NCBI GenBank assembly: GCA_049670505.1
Contig: JBATTK010000033.1
Coordinates: 1 to 44,966, forward strand
DNA: 44,966 nucleotides
Source of the DNA: JBATTK01 sp049670505
GTDB lineage: Bacteria; Bacteroidota; Bacteroidia; Flavobacteriales; Flavobacteriaceae
Direction: 5' to 3'
The number at the start of each line of letters is the position of its first letter. Positions within the stretch are counted from its first letter, which is position 1. The position numbers were made by a program, and so were the translations under genes. Under the pieces are notes generated by a model. That model was not told the DNA's origin, searched no databases, and saw only the letters and a program-made list of their open reading frames with translations. Positions 9,031-17,929 of this stretch are shown here, in pieces.

Positions 9031-9443
9031 CAGTGTGGTAGCCTATTTTTGATCGCCCCATATACAAAGGTTCCCAATACTGCGGCCGCAATCACTATGA
9101 GCATAGTAAAAACACCGGTTCCCAATAATATATACATGGGCCCGGGACAAGCACCGGCCAAGGCCCATCCCAAACCAAAAATGGAACCTCCCAAAACATA
9201 CCGGATAAAACCAGGATCTTTAGGATTCAAATGCACCGCATCACCTTCAATGTTCTTTATTTTGAACTTCTTTAGCATCCAAATAAACAGGGCACCTAAA
9301 AAAACGGCCGATCCAATAATGCCATACATATGAAAGGACTGAAATTTAAACATTTCAAAAATCCTATACCAGGAAACCGCTTCGGATTTCACTAGGACAA
9401 TTCCAAAAAATACACCTACCAAAAGGAATTTTAAATATTTCAT
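9030..9443 (-). CDS. YeeE/YedE-type transporter half (DUF6691-like)
   Basis: This is the 137-aa smaller partner of a split YeeE/YedE (TsuA-like) transporter that is expected to move thiosulfate or a related sulfur compound across the inner membrane. About four membrane segments are visible. The conserved motif GWALAGACPGPMYILLG carries the cysteine characteristic of the family. I chose the start at 9443 (MKYLKFL) rather than an upstream in-frame ATG at 9569, because the longer version would extend 124 nt into the partner gene and its added residues are hydrophilic. Only 2 nt separate it from that gene, so the halves are co-translated. Confidence 0.88.
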   Translation of the reverse strand: MKYLKFLLVGVFFGIVLVKSEAVSWYRIFEMFKFQSFHMYGIIGSAVFLGALFIWMLKKFKIKNIEGDAVHLNPKDPGFIRYVLGGSIFGLGWALAGACPGPMYILLGTGVFTMLIVIAAAVLGTFVYGAIKNRLPH

Positions 9444-9445
9444 AC

Positions 9446-10003
9446 TCAAAAAATCAAGGGTAATAAAAAGTGTGTCATTAACAATCCCCCTATAAAAAAT
9501 CCTATGACGGCTATCAATGAAGGTAACTGTAGATTGCTTAAGCCCGTGATGGCATGACCAGAAGTACATCCGCCTGCGTATCGGGTTCCGAAACCAACCA
9601 AAAAACCCGCACCGATCAAAATGGACAATCCTTTGATATCCAATGCATTTTCCCAGCTATAGATTTCGGAAGGCAATAAGGATTCCCCGATACGGGAAAA
9701 TCCCAAGGCTTCCAGATCTATAACGGTTTGTGGATTTAGGGCAATGGCAGCACCATCCGATAAAAACCGGACAGCTATAAAACCACCGATAATAGCACCT
9801 AGGACAACGGTAAGATTCCAACGTTGTGCTTTCCAATCGAACTTAAAAAAGTCGGCATACTTCCCTGCACCTGCCATACTACATAGTGTCCTGAGGTTGG
9901 ACGACATGCCAAAGGTCTTTCCAAAATATACCAGAAAAAGAAGTGTTACGGCAATTAATGGGCCTGAAATGTACCAAGGCCAAGGACTTAACAGATATTC
10001 CAT
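9446..10003 (-). CDS. YeeE/YedE family sulfur-compound transporter half
   Basis: This 185-aa membrane protein is the larger partner of the split transporter. It has about five hydrophobic segments and the family motif GTRYAGGCTSGHAITG, whose cysteine is thought in TsuA-type proteins to relay the sulfur substrate through the pore. The two halves lie 2 nt apart on the same strand and presumably assemble into one channel. No sulfurtransferase or persulfide dioxygenase gene follows in the window, although such genes often accompany the pair in other genomes. The exact substrate is inferred. Confidence 0.9.
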   Translation of the reverse strand: MEYLLSPWPWYISGPLIAVTLLFLVYFGKTFGMSSNLRTLCSMAGAGKYADFFKFDWKAQRWNLTVVLGAIIGGFIAVRFLSDGAAIALNPQTVIDLEALGFSRIGESLLPSEIYSWENALDIKGLSILIGAGFLVGFGTRYAGGCTSGHAITGLSNLQLPSLIAVIGFFIGGLLMTHFLLPLIF

Positions 10004-10100
10004 AAGTTTTTTTTCAAAGATATTCGGAACCTCGCAAAGCCTTTGTAATCAAAGTTGCACAGCGAATGGAATACTATTGTTCCGGTCTACCTACGAAAGT

Positions 10101-10592
10101 TTAGTTTACGATGCGTCTTTCATATACAAAACTTTGAAAGCCCGGAAGCTCTTCACCAATATCATTTATTAAACGGTCACCATCTATCCGTAAGGTAGAC
10201 AATGCGGGATCTCCATCAAAAGTAACCGTAGTTGCGTCGGAAAACCAAGTTCCGGTTACCGAAGTGGTATCGGTACTACAGTCTATAGCAAATTGATCTC
10301 CAGTAATAGGAGTTGCATTTAGATTTATCTGGTTAAATGTCCAAACAAGGTCTCCGTCAATCAGCAATGTACCGCTTGCACAATCCAATTCGTCCAAAAT
10401 ATTCGAGGACGCCGTTCCATCCTCGTTCAAATCTTGGGCCGAACTAACGTTTACTTCTACAAGATCATATAGACCAAGTACATCAAAATTTGGTATGGGA
10501 GCAGAATTATCGTCCGAACTCACATCACAGGAAACAAAAAATACCAGTAACACAAAGAACCCCATAGCTATTTTCAAAACTTTCATAAGCAT
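10101..10592 (-). CDS. Small lipoprotein, lipocalin-like (unknown function)
   Basis: This 163-aa protein has a lipoprotein signal ending VFFVSC (Cys22 from the first Met). The rest is rich in short beta strands (GLYDLVEV, GTLLIDGDLVWTFNQ, TVTFDGDPALSTLRIDGDRLI), a pattern like the lipocalin-like lipoproteins of Flavobacteriaceae. Met3 (10586) is an equally good start. It lies alone between the transporter pair and the DUF3052 operon. I do not recognise a specific function; a small periplasmic or outer-membrane binding role would be a guess. Confidence 0.65.
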   Translation of the reverse strand: MLMKVLKIAMGFFVLLVFFVSCDVSSDDNSAPIPNFDVLGLYDLVEVNVSSAQDLNEDGTASSNILDELDCASGTLLIDGDLVWTFNQINLNATPITGDQFAIDCSTDTTSVTGTWFSDATTVTFDGDPALSTLRIDGDRLINDIGEELPGFQSFVYERRIVN

Positions 10593-10705
10593 ACAATTTT
10601 TCTTGAATATTATAGATTTTTTGGTAGAAGTAAAAATAAATGGAGACTTAATTTCGAATTCCCATTAATTTTATGATATTTTGAAGGAAGTTTTGTCCGC
10701 TATAG

Positions 10706-11119
10706 CTATCGGTCCTTTAATCGATACATAAATTTATGTCCGCTCCAATCATTATCTATGGCCGCTACTTTTGTATCTACGAGACCATTTTCCTGTCCGT
10801 ATTTCATTATAAGGAATTTATCGAGTTCCGTTTCGATAGCTGAAGTTTTTTTTGGCCAGCTTATCCAAAGGATGCCATCTTTTTTTAGATTAGGCTTGGC
10901 GATGGAAAAACTATGATTTAGATCGCTAAGCATTTTTGCAAAAATGTGAATGAAATCTACCTGCCCACGTTTAGATGCATCAAGTATTACAACATCTTTG
11001 GGAAAATCATAAAAAAAATCCATATAGTTTTTGGGTGTATTAAAGACTTGGATGTTAGCTCCTTCTTTTATCCCCAGTTTTTTAGCTAGGGGCGTTCCCG
11101 AATATCCTACCGTTTTCAT
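10706..11119 (-). CDS. DUF3052-like small protein
   Basis: This 137-aa cytoplasmic protein starts TVGYSGTPLAKKLGIKEG, the usual opening of DUF3052-type proteins. The central part (VVILDASKRGQVDFIHIFAK, then LKKDGILWISWPKK) resembles a truncated methyltransferase-like fold without an SAM motif. The ATG at 11119 overlaps the stop of the VOC gene by 4 nt, indicating translational coupling. The biochemical role of the family is unknown. Confidence 0.7.
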   Translation of the reverse strand: MKTVGYSGTPLAKKLGIKEGANIQVFNTPKNYMDFFYDFPKDVVILDASKRGQVDFIHIFAKMLSDLNHSFSIAKPNLKKDGILWISWPKKTSAIETELDKFLIMKYGQENGLVDTKVAAIDNDWSGHKFMYRLKDR

Positions 11120-11484
11120 ACTAATTTTAACTGTTTGATTACCATAGAATTATGGTCAGGGTCATAAATGCCTATGCTGCGAACCTTGTCATCCTCGACT
11201 GTTTCACCTATTAATTCTCCACCATACTTTTTTGCCAAAGTGATACAATCATCGAGATTTGAAACGAAAATGTCAAATTGGTGCCTATTCTGTATAGCCG
11301 TATTTTTTGCGATTTCGGCCGGACAGAACAATACGTTTAGTTCGCCCCAAAGGGCCGCGTACATCTTAGTACCGTACATTTCTTTTTCATCGAAATGGAG
11401 GTGGAAAACGTTGGAGTAAAAAAGTACCATTTCCGTTATATTCGTAACGGCAAGTGTAAATCCTTGGATTATGGATGTGGCCAT
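11116..11484 (-). CDS. VOC (glyoxalase/dioxygenase superfamily) protein
   Basis: This 122-aa protein has the two-module beta-alpha-beta-beta-beta layout of the vicinal oxygen chelate fold. The first module includes TNITEMVLFYSNVFHLHFDEKE, and the second includes RHQFDIFVSNLDDC and ends YDPDHNSMVIKQ. The candidate metal-ligand positions are not all canonical, so it may bind a small molecule rather than act as a glyoxalase. It overlaps the DUF3052 gene by 4 nt. Such VOC/DUF3052/DUF1801 groups are common small cytoplasmic genes in Flavobacteriaceae. Confidence 0.8.
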   Translation of the reverse strand: MATSIIQGFTLAVTNITEMVLFYSNVFHLHFDEKEMYGTKMYAALWGELNVLFCPAEIAKNTAIQNRHQFDIFVSNLDDCITLAKKYGGELIGETVEDDKVRSIGIYDPDHNSMVIKQLKLV

Positions 11485-11543
11485 CTGATTGAATTTTAGT
11501 TATAAACCATTAAAAACCGGGATGAATTATATTCCTTTTCCAC

Positions 11544-11951
11544 TTAGGACAGTCCATGTTTTTGTCGCATATAATGTACGGATTTCTCTATAAGCGTACT
11601 AAGTTTTTCTAGGTCTATATCTGCCAATCGGTTCAAATACAGGCAGGAGGAACCGGTTTTATACGTACCGAGCTCCTTCATGATATCATCGTATTTATTA
11701 AAACCTGCAACGATATATACCACCAGCGTATTCTTTCTGGGACAAAAGCCTGTTAAAAACCATTCTCCTTCACGACCACTATCATAGGTATATGCATAGG
11801 TTCCAAAACCGATCATAGTGCCTCTCCAAATTTTGGGTTCTTCTTTGGTTATCCGGGTCATTAGCTGTAGCAACGAAAAGCTATCCTCCCTTTTGGTATC
11901 GTCCGCAATGGCGGAAAGCATTTCTTTTATTTTTGGTAGGTCGCCCTTCAT
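11544..11951 (-). CDS. DUF1801 domain protein
   Basis: This 135-aa protein has the DUF1801 (YdhG-like) pattern: a helical N-terminus, the core motif IWRGTMIGFGTYAYTY, a strand FCPRKNTLVVYIV, and the C-terminal TYKTGSSCLYLNRLADID followed by a helix. It lies 59 nt upstream of the VOC gene on the same strand and probably shares its transcript. The family has no firmly established activity. Confidence 0.8.
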   Translation of the reverse strand: MKGDLPKIKEMLSAIADDTKREDSFSLLQLMTRITKEEPKIWRGTMIGFGTYAYTYDSGREGEWFLTGFCPRKNTLVVYIVAGFNKYDDIMKELGTYKTGSSCLYLNRLADIDLEKLSTLIEKSVHYMRQKHGLS

Positions 11952-12105
11952 AAAGACCGCTTATCGTTTGTTTGGAAAGCTTTGCATAGGTAAATCTCAT
12001 TAAAAACATTTTCCATTACTGGACTTAACAACCTAAAGTTAGTAATTTCTTCTTATTTGGGCAGTTTTCAGTAATCGGAATGTAATACTGAATTCCAATC
12101 ACATA

Positions 12106-12123
12106 TTTCAAAACAGTCTCTTA
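12106..12123. repeat. Copy 2 of the gene-end motif
   Basis: TTTCAAAACAGTCTCTTA spans the stop codon of the large repeat-protein reading frame (TTA at 12121-12123 is its TAA on the minus strand). Seventeen bases are identical to 21739-21755, in the same orientation. Confidence 0.5.
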
Positions 12124-14208
12124 GTTGATCAGTATCTTTTTTTCATAAGTTACATCGTCCCATAAAACCTTTATGAGATAGAAGCCACTGGGTAAGGTAT
12201 TTGTTATAGTATATTCGGATAGCTCCTTGTTGATTTGAAATTGATTTACCAGTAGACCCGAAACATTAAAAATTTGTATGGTCTTCACATAACCTTCATT
12301 GGGGAACGCAACAGTAAATTCCCCACTAGAGGAAGGGTTGGGAAGAATTATCATATCCGTACTTTTATCTACCGTATTCGGTACGGCCTTAAAGTCCTGT
12401 TGCATATCCCTATTCATGCCTGATATAGTTACACTTTCAGGGATAAACAGATGTCCCGTTATCTCAGGATAAATAGTTCCGGACCATCCCGAAATCGCTG
12501 TAAGGATGTAAAATCCGTTCTTATCCGTAAATATCGTATCGGTAGGTCCCATGATCTGAACATTCTCCAGTGGATTTCCCTCGGAATCTGTTACTTTTCC
12601 CGAAATCGTATGTTCCGATATAATTAGGGTACCCCTAAAATCCTGTTCGATGGTATCGCTTTGTAGGTCATTGATCTGTAAGCTTGCCGGGGCAAAGGTA
12701 TAGTGCTGTGATTGTGGCATTATGGTGCCGCTCCATCCTTTTGCTTCCGTGGCGCTATATCGTCCATCTGTAGCTGTTGCAATAGGAAGGGTGAAACCGT
12801 TTAAGGCAATATCACTTAACGGGTTACCTTCATTATCCAATACCCTTCCGGAAATGACATGGGTAGCTAGGGTTGGCGAACCAACAAAGTTCTTCCCCGT
12901 TTCATCATTCCGCAAATCATTGATCTGTATGCTTTCGGGGGCAAAAGCGTATCCTTGTAATTGGGGAACAAGAGTACCAGTCCAACCAGAGGTCTGGATA
13001 GCGCTAAAATTACCGTCGGCATCAGTGAGCACCTTATCGGGAAATCCGTTGATGCTGACATTCAATAGCGGTTTTCCGGTTTCATCGGTAATTTTTCCGG
13101 AAATTGTATGTGCTACCGCAATTCTTGTACCTACAAAATCTTTTGCCACTTGGTCCTCTTGTAGGTTGGTCAATGTTATGACCGTTGGGCTAAATATATA
13201 TCCCTGCAATTCCGGGCGTATGGATCCGCTCCATCCGGCAACCTCGGTAGCCACGTACTGCCCATTGGTATCCGTGACAGACGTATTTTGTAGCCCGTTT
13301 AAAAGGACACCTATCAATGGGTGGCCCTGTGCGTCGGTAAGCCTTCCCCTAATGGTATGGGTCCTATTGGTTATGGTAACGCTTTTGATAATATCGACAT
13401 TGGTTATAGTAATGGTTCCGTTAACATCCTCAAAACCTTGCGCGCTTATGGTATAGTTATAGGAGCCAACGGCCAGATTATTGATGATGGCCACTCCGTT
13501 TGCATTGGTACCATAATTTTTTCCGTCAAAATCTATCGTGGCATTGGCAATAATGTTCGTTCCATTATTTATATAGAAAGAAACCTGATATACAGGGGTA
13601 AGAATTGCGGTCATACTAAGGTTTTCTGTTACATCGGTATCAATAAGGGTGATAGTTCCGTTAACATCCTCAAAACCCTGTGCGGTTATGGTATAGCTAT
13701 AAGTGCCCGCCGATACGGTATTCATGGTCAATGTCCCGTTTGTGCCAGTTTGCTGTATAATGCCATTAAATGTTACCGTTGCGGCCTCAATAGGATTTAC
13801 CCCATCGGTAATACGGAACAGTACCGAATACACGGGATTTAATGTAATACGCAGCGTTGTATCAGCTGTAATCCTTGATGTTGTGCCACTAACTTCGTTA
13901 AAGCCCTGTGCCGTTACGGTGTATCTATATGTTCCGGGAATTACATTGTTGACAAAGAGCACGCCATTATTGTTGGCGACGTAGTTCCTACCATTGAAAT
14001 CTATGGAAGCATTCGCTATGTTGGCACCTTTGCTGTCCGTTACAACGAAAGTTACAGTACTAAAGACCTGTTTTGCCATAACAACAATTTCTGTTATATC
14101 GGCTCCTGCAACGCGAATCGTATCTATATAGGTATTGTAATTTTGTACCAAAACCCTATATTCATAACTACCATCCGCAGCGTTGATTTTAACTTCTCCG
14201 TTGTTATC
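12121..14208 (-). pseudogene. Downstream part of the interrupted secreted repeat protein, with T9SS tail
   Basis: This stretch continues in the same frame as the gene above it after the TAA at 14209-14211, starting DNNGEVKINAADG. It has no credible start or signal peptide of its own; the first possible start is a TTG at 14151. It encodes the second half of one carboxypeptidase-regulatory-like repeat, three more of that type (VTDSKGANIANA, ITDGVNPIEAA, INNGTNIIANA), and four repeats of a second type (HTIRGRLTDAQGHPL, HTISGKITDETGKPL, HVISGRVLDNEGNPL, HTISGKVTDSEGNPL, each with a Gly-Trp-Ser/Thr-Gly turn). It ends with a type A T9SS domain (LPNPSSSGEFTVAF, QIFNVSGLLV, YEKKILIN). Unless the stop is read through or is a sequence error, this part cannot be secreted. 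Confidence 0.8.
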
Positions 14209-17200
14209 TTAATAAAAAATAATTAAATCGAAGATAACCACGGCTCCGGGAATAGGGTTCGTACCGTCGGTTATCCTTAAGGTCACTTCATGTACCGGAT
14301 CTGTTGGTGGAACTAGGACTACGGTGTCACCTACATCCATATCCGTGACCGAAATAGTCTTTAAAACGGATAGAAATCCATTTGCCGTTACCGTATAAGC
14401 ATAGGAACCGGGGACAATATCGTTGATGACTACCGTTCCCGTTCCGTCCGTAGTATAATTTACCGAATCGAACGATATCGTTGCGTTGGGTACGGGATCG
14501 GTACCGTCGGTCACCGTGAGTCGTACTTCATGAACGGTTTTCATACTAATATTAATGGTCCTTTTACCTATAATCAAAGTGTATTCTCCTTTTACATCTT
14601 TAAAGCCGTTTGCCGATATGGTATAACGTAAGCTGGCACCGGGAAGGTTGTTTGCCGTTACCTTTCCATTGGCATCTGTGGTAAGATTGGTCGTTTGATA
14701 GGGTGGTGCAATGTTTTGTATAGCAATTTGGGCATTGGCAATAGGAATGGGACCATCCTTCACATTGAAAGTAGCTGATGTAAATATAATTGGAACTGCT
14801 GCCATAGTGATGTTTTTGCCCACATCGGTATTCGTTATGGTGATGGTATCGTTAACATCTTGAAAATCATTTGCCGTTATCTTGTAGCTGTATGTTCCGG
14901 GATCGAGCTTTGTAATGATCACAGCTCCGTTGACATCCGTCTTATAATAGTTATCGTCAAAGATTATAACGGCATCCGCTATAGGATTGGTGCCGTCCGT
15001 TACAGTTAGGGTCATTGAATAGCTGCCCGTTGCTGTATGGAATACTGCCGTAAGTTCATAATCCTTTATTACGCTGTTGATTGTAAGCGGATTATCGATA
15101 CTTATGTCGTTGTTGTTTTCATCTTGCCAGGCCGCAAACTTGTACCCTTCGTTCGGATAGGTGATGAACGGACCGGCATCAGATCCATGTACCGCATTTT
15201 GTATAGGATTACCTTCTATAGTGCCGTTTCCATCGGTATCCAAGTTTATGGCATAAACTTTTTCCCATTTTAAAAGGGGGCGTTTGTATCCATCATGACC
15301 ATAGGCATACTGCCAGTCGTTTACTACATCAAATCCGCTAAGTCCCTCTACATAAAATGGATCGGTAAAATTATTGGTACGAATAGGGGTAGTGCCCCGG
15401 AGATCGCCCACATTGGTACCCTTGTCCAATGTAGTTGTCTGAAAATCATAACAGCTATTGCGTACGGTAGCATTGGGTATGCTCGCTACTATAGCACCGG
15501 AAGGGCCATTGGCAATTACAGGCCCTGCGGCATAAGAATGTTCTATTGTTGCAATAGTACCGATAAGGCCTTGACTAAAACCTACCAAGCCCCCAACATT
15601 ATTGTTTCCCACCACTCTTGCCGTGGAATAGCAAGTGCTTATGTTTGCGGTATAACTATTCCCAATGAGTCCCCCTATAAGATCGGTACCGCTTATTGTT
15701 CCATTGGCATAGCACTGGTTTATAGAGAAAAAATTGCTATCCCCATAACCTATATGATACCCTACCAATGCCCCTACATTGTTCTTGCCTCGAATATCAC
15801 AATTGATAAAACCGACTTTGGAGAGGACCGATCTGTTGCTGTAACCAAATAGTCCCACATGATCCTCATTAGGGCGATTGATGTAGAGATTGCTTATGGT
15901 ATGTTCGTTCCCATTAAAAGAACCTGTGAAATGACCGAAATCTTCTTCGCTATGATGATACCCAATAGGTATAAAACCTTCCCCACCGTTCCAATTTTTA
16001 GTGTCCGAGGCATCAATATCCGCTACAAGCTCATAATGTCTATTCAACAGCGTGGGAATCTCATGTATCGCATTTAGTTGTTCAATGGTCGCAATTTGAT
16101 AGGGATCTGTTTTAATTCCCGTTCCTCCCGCAAACGCAACGGAAACATTTTCCGTAAGAATGGCCGTATAGGATTGGTTGCCGGTACAGGTAAAGGTATA
16201 GGGGTTTGCGGTACTCACCATAGTTCCATTCAATTCCCATCCCACAAAGCTATAATTTGGTTGTGCCTGCAGAATTAAGGTAACCGTTTGGTTTTTATTG
16301 TAATAACTGGTACCGGTTACGCTTCCTCCTATTTCCGGAAGAATACTGACGCTAATCTGATGTTCATATAACTGCATTTTCAGATAGGGCCTAGTATTGG
16401 GGTCAATTGTAATATCGGTCCCTATTTCCCAAATATCCAGAAAATCCCATCCATCATTTTTAAAAAGGGTATCAGTATCAAAGCCAGCTGTAGCAAGCCC
16501 TGTTACATTTTGGGCAGTATTATCTATTCCTATACCCACACTTTGGGTAGTTGTGTCCATATCGTAATAAGAGTGCGAAATGAAACCGTTATTCCCACCT
16601 ATTAATCCGCCGGCTGTATTACCATTGGTCCTTCCCATGGCGTAGCAGTAGTTTACGGTACCGGACAGGTGATACCCGATCAAACCACCGGCTATAGAGC
16701 TTCCGTTTACGAGTCCGGCCGCATAACAGTTATTAATGTCGGACGTAATGTTAAGTCCGACCAGTCCGCCCGTATTCGAACCACTTATTTGAGTGTTAGT
16801 ATACGAATTGTGAATAGGGGAGGACTCGTTTATCCCGATCAAACCACCTGAATTTACTTTTCCGGTTACGGTTCCCGTAACATAGCAATTACTGGTATAG
16901 GATTCCATGTTAAGCCCGATTAGCCCACCACAAAAGTCCCCTCCATTGATAGTAACGGTACTTAGCCCGATATTTGCTATCCGGGCTTCTTGGACAGCAC
17001 CGAACAGGCCTACATAACCTTCGTCTGGACGGTTGATATAAAGATCCGTAATAGTGTATCCTTGTCCGTCAAAAGAGCCCATAAAAAAAACTGCTTGACG
17101 ATATCCTCCGTTGAGGTTGTCGCCAATAGGGGAAAAACCTAGGGTACCGTTCCAAGATCGGGTATCGGAAGCATCTATATGGTTTGTCAATATAAAATGC

Positions 17201-17388
17201 TTGCCCCAATCCTCTGGGTTTTCGGACAGACTTTTTAAATCGTTTAAATCCGCAATTTGGTATGGATTCTCTGAAGTACCGGTGCCACCGGAAAACTGGG
17301 CATTGACGAGAAAGCAATTGATGCATACAATGAATAAGATGTACTTAAAGTTTAGGTTTCGGTATACGAAAAGCTTGCTATTTTTCAT
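14209..17388 (-). CDS. Upstream part of a giant secreted GLUG / InlB / carboxypeptidase-regulatory-like repeat protein
   Basis: This 1059-aa product starts with a signal peptide (about 1-30, ending FLVNAQ). Two blocks of GLUG-type repeats follow, with cores such as GGLIGLN, GGLVGLN and GGLVGFS and intervening NCYATG-like strands. Each block is followed by an InlB-type repeat (IGGSVTGTSYYNKNQTV...FVGWELNG, and GNGTIEGNPI...FAAWQDENN). From about residue 800 come carboxypeptidase-regulatory-like repeats (LTVTDGTNPIADA, LTVTDGTDPVPNA, LRITDGTNPIPGA). The last repeat stops at an in-frame TAA exactly where its siblings have Lys-Thr-Asp or Thr-Thr-Asp. The full frame 12121-17388 would give about 1755 residues, a typical T9SS cell-surface adhesin. 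As it stands the product lacks the sorting domain. Confidence 0.8.
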   Translation of the reverse strand: MKNSKLFVYRNLNFKYILFIVCINCFLVNAQFSGGTGTSENPYQIADLNDLKSLSENPEDWGKHFILTNHIDASDTRSWNGTLGFSPIGDNLNGGYRQAVFFMGSFDGQGYTITDLYINRPDEGYVGLFGAVQEARIANIGLSTVTINGGDFCGGLIGLNMESYTSNCYVTGTVTGKVNSGGLIGINESSPIHNSYTNTQISGSNTGGLVGLNITSDINNCYAAGLVNGSSIAGGLIGYHLSGTVNYCYAMGRTNGNTAGGLIGGNNGFISHSYYDMDTTTQSVGIGIDNTAQNVTGLATAGFDTDTLFKNDGWDFLDIWEIGTDITIDPNTRPYLKMQLYEHQISVSILPEIGGSVTGTSYYNKNQTVTLILQAQPNYSFVGWELNGTMVSTANPYTFTCTGNQSYTAILTENVSVAFAGGTGIKTDPYQIATIEQLNAIHEIPTLLNRHYELVADIDASDTKNWNGGEGFIPIGYHHSEEDFGHFTGSFNGNEHTISNLYINRPNEDHVGLFGYSNRSVLSKVGFINCDIRGKNNVGALVGYHIGYGDSNFFSINQCYANGTISGTDLIGGLIGNSYTANISTCYSTARVVGNNNVGGLVGFSQGLIGTIATIEHSYAAGPVIANGPSGAIVASIPNATVRNSCYDFQTTTLDKGTNVGDLRGTTPIRTNNFTDPFYVEGLSGFDVVNDWQYAYGHDGYKRPLLKWEKVYAINLDTDGNGTIEGNPIQNAVHGSDAGPFITYPNEGYKFAAWQDENNNDISIDNPLTINSVIKDYELTAVFHTATGSYSMTLTVTDGTNPIADAVIIFDDNYYKTDVNGAVIITKLDPGTYSYKITANDFQDVNDTITITNTDVGKNITMAAVPIIFTSATFNVKDGPIPIANAQIAIQNIAPPYQTTNLTTDANGKVTANNLPGASLRYTISANGFKDVKGEYTLIIGKRTINISMKTVHEVRLTVTDGTDPVPNATISFDSVNYTTDGTGTVVINDIVPGSYAYTVTANGFLSVLKTISVTDMDVGDTVVLVPPTDPVHEVTLRITDGTNPIPGAVVIFDLIIFY

Positions 17389-17428
17389 ATGTACTATTTA
17401 ACAGTAGGTTTATAAATCATACACGTTC

Positions 17429-17551
17429 TTAGATGACGCAATGCTTGGCTTTTGAAAGAAACATCCAATAGGATAAGCCATTCTTTTGTGGAAGGGAACC
17501 ATATTTAAGTCCCATTTCATAAAACTCCCCATATAATCTTGTATGGTACAT
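17429..17551 (-). pseudogene. Fossil N-terminus of a C45 acyltransferase-like gene
   Basis: A 40-codon remnant, starting MYHTRLYGEFYEMGLKYG and ending at a TAA, is nearly identical to the start of the intact gene at 21740-22771. A stretch of 49 bases (about 17492-17540) is identical to 22712-22760. Homology begins abruptly near 17478 and everything beyond the N-terminus is missing. Upstream of the ATG the copy has an in-frame TGA where the intact gene reads TGT, which supports the internal Met as the ancestral start. Confidence 0.85.
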
Positions 17552-17708
17552 TTTATCTCAATCGCTGTTTTTTAGAATACCTATGAATCCAAACAACCAA
17601 ATTTACTTTTCTATTATATTGGATATTTGTCAAAAAATCATTTTTTTAAATTTTTATCACATGTGTCGTTTATATGAAAGGAGAAACAATGGTTGTTTTC
17701 ACTGAGGG

Positions 17709-17882
17709 CTATTGCGATTTGGTCATACTGAAAATAGGATGTATTGGGTAGGTAACATTTAAAACGATATCATATGTCCCTTTTTTAACTTTGATATCTT
17801 TCCTATGAATTCCTAAATATCTATTATTATCTACTCCCAAGTTGATGTTCCAATAGTTGTTTGCCTTGAATTTGAATCCTAC
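17709..17882 (-). pseudogene. Fossil C-terminus of a class C-type serine hydrolase gene
   Basis: Fifty-seven codons match the end of the intact hydrolase at 22914-24545 (ANNYWNINLGVDNNRYLGIH against ANNDWNINLGIDDEGYLGIH) and end at the same position (MTKSQ-stop against ITKSQ-stop). An in-frame TAG lies at 17883-17885, where homology ends. With the C45 fragment at 17429 this reproduces the gene order at 22.7-23.1 kb, so the 17.4-17.9 kb gap is a truncated duplicate. The rest of that gap holds no other gene I can support. Confidence 0.85.
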
Positions 17883-17929
17883 CTACCTCAAAAAGCACCT
17901 TTTTTTAATTTAAAGGCCCATGGTATCTT

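Noticed and set aside
9030..9569. Long (179-aa) version of the small YeeE/YedE half
   Set aside because: The first 42 residues would be read from within the partner gene; the ATG at 9443 gives the normal family start.
12722..13456. 244-aa and other long plus-strand frames opposite the giant repeat protein
   Set aside because: They are antisense shadows of the repetitive minus-strand coding sequence.
14151..14211. Frameshift as the cause of the split adhesin gene
   Set aside because: Codon-by-codon reading shows the two parts share one frame, so the break is a single stop codon rather than an indel.
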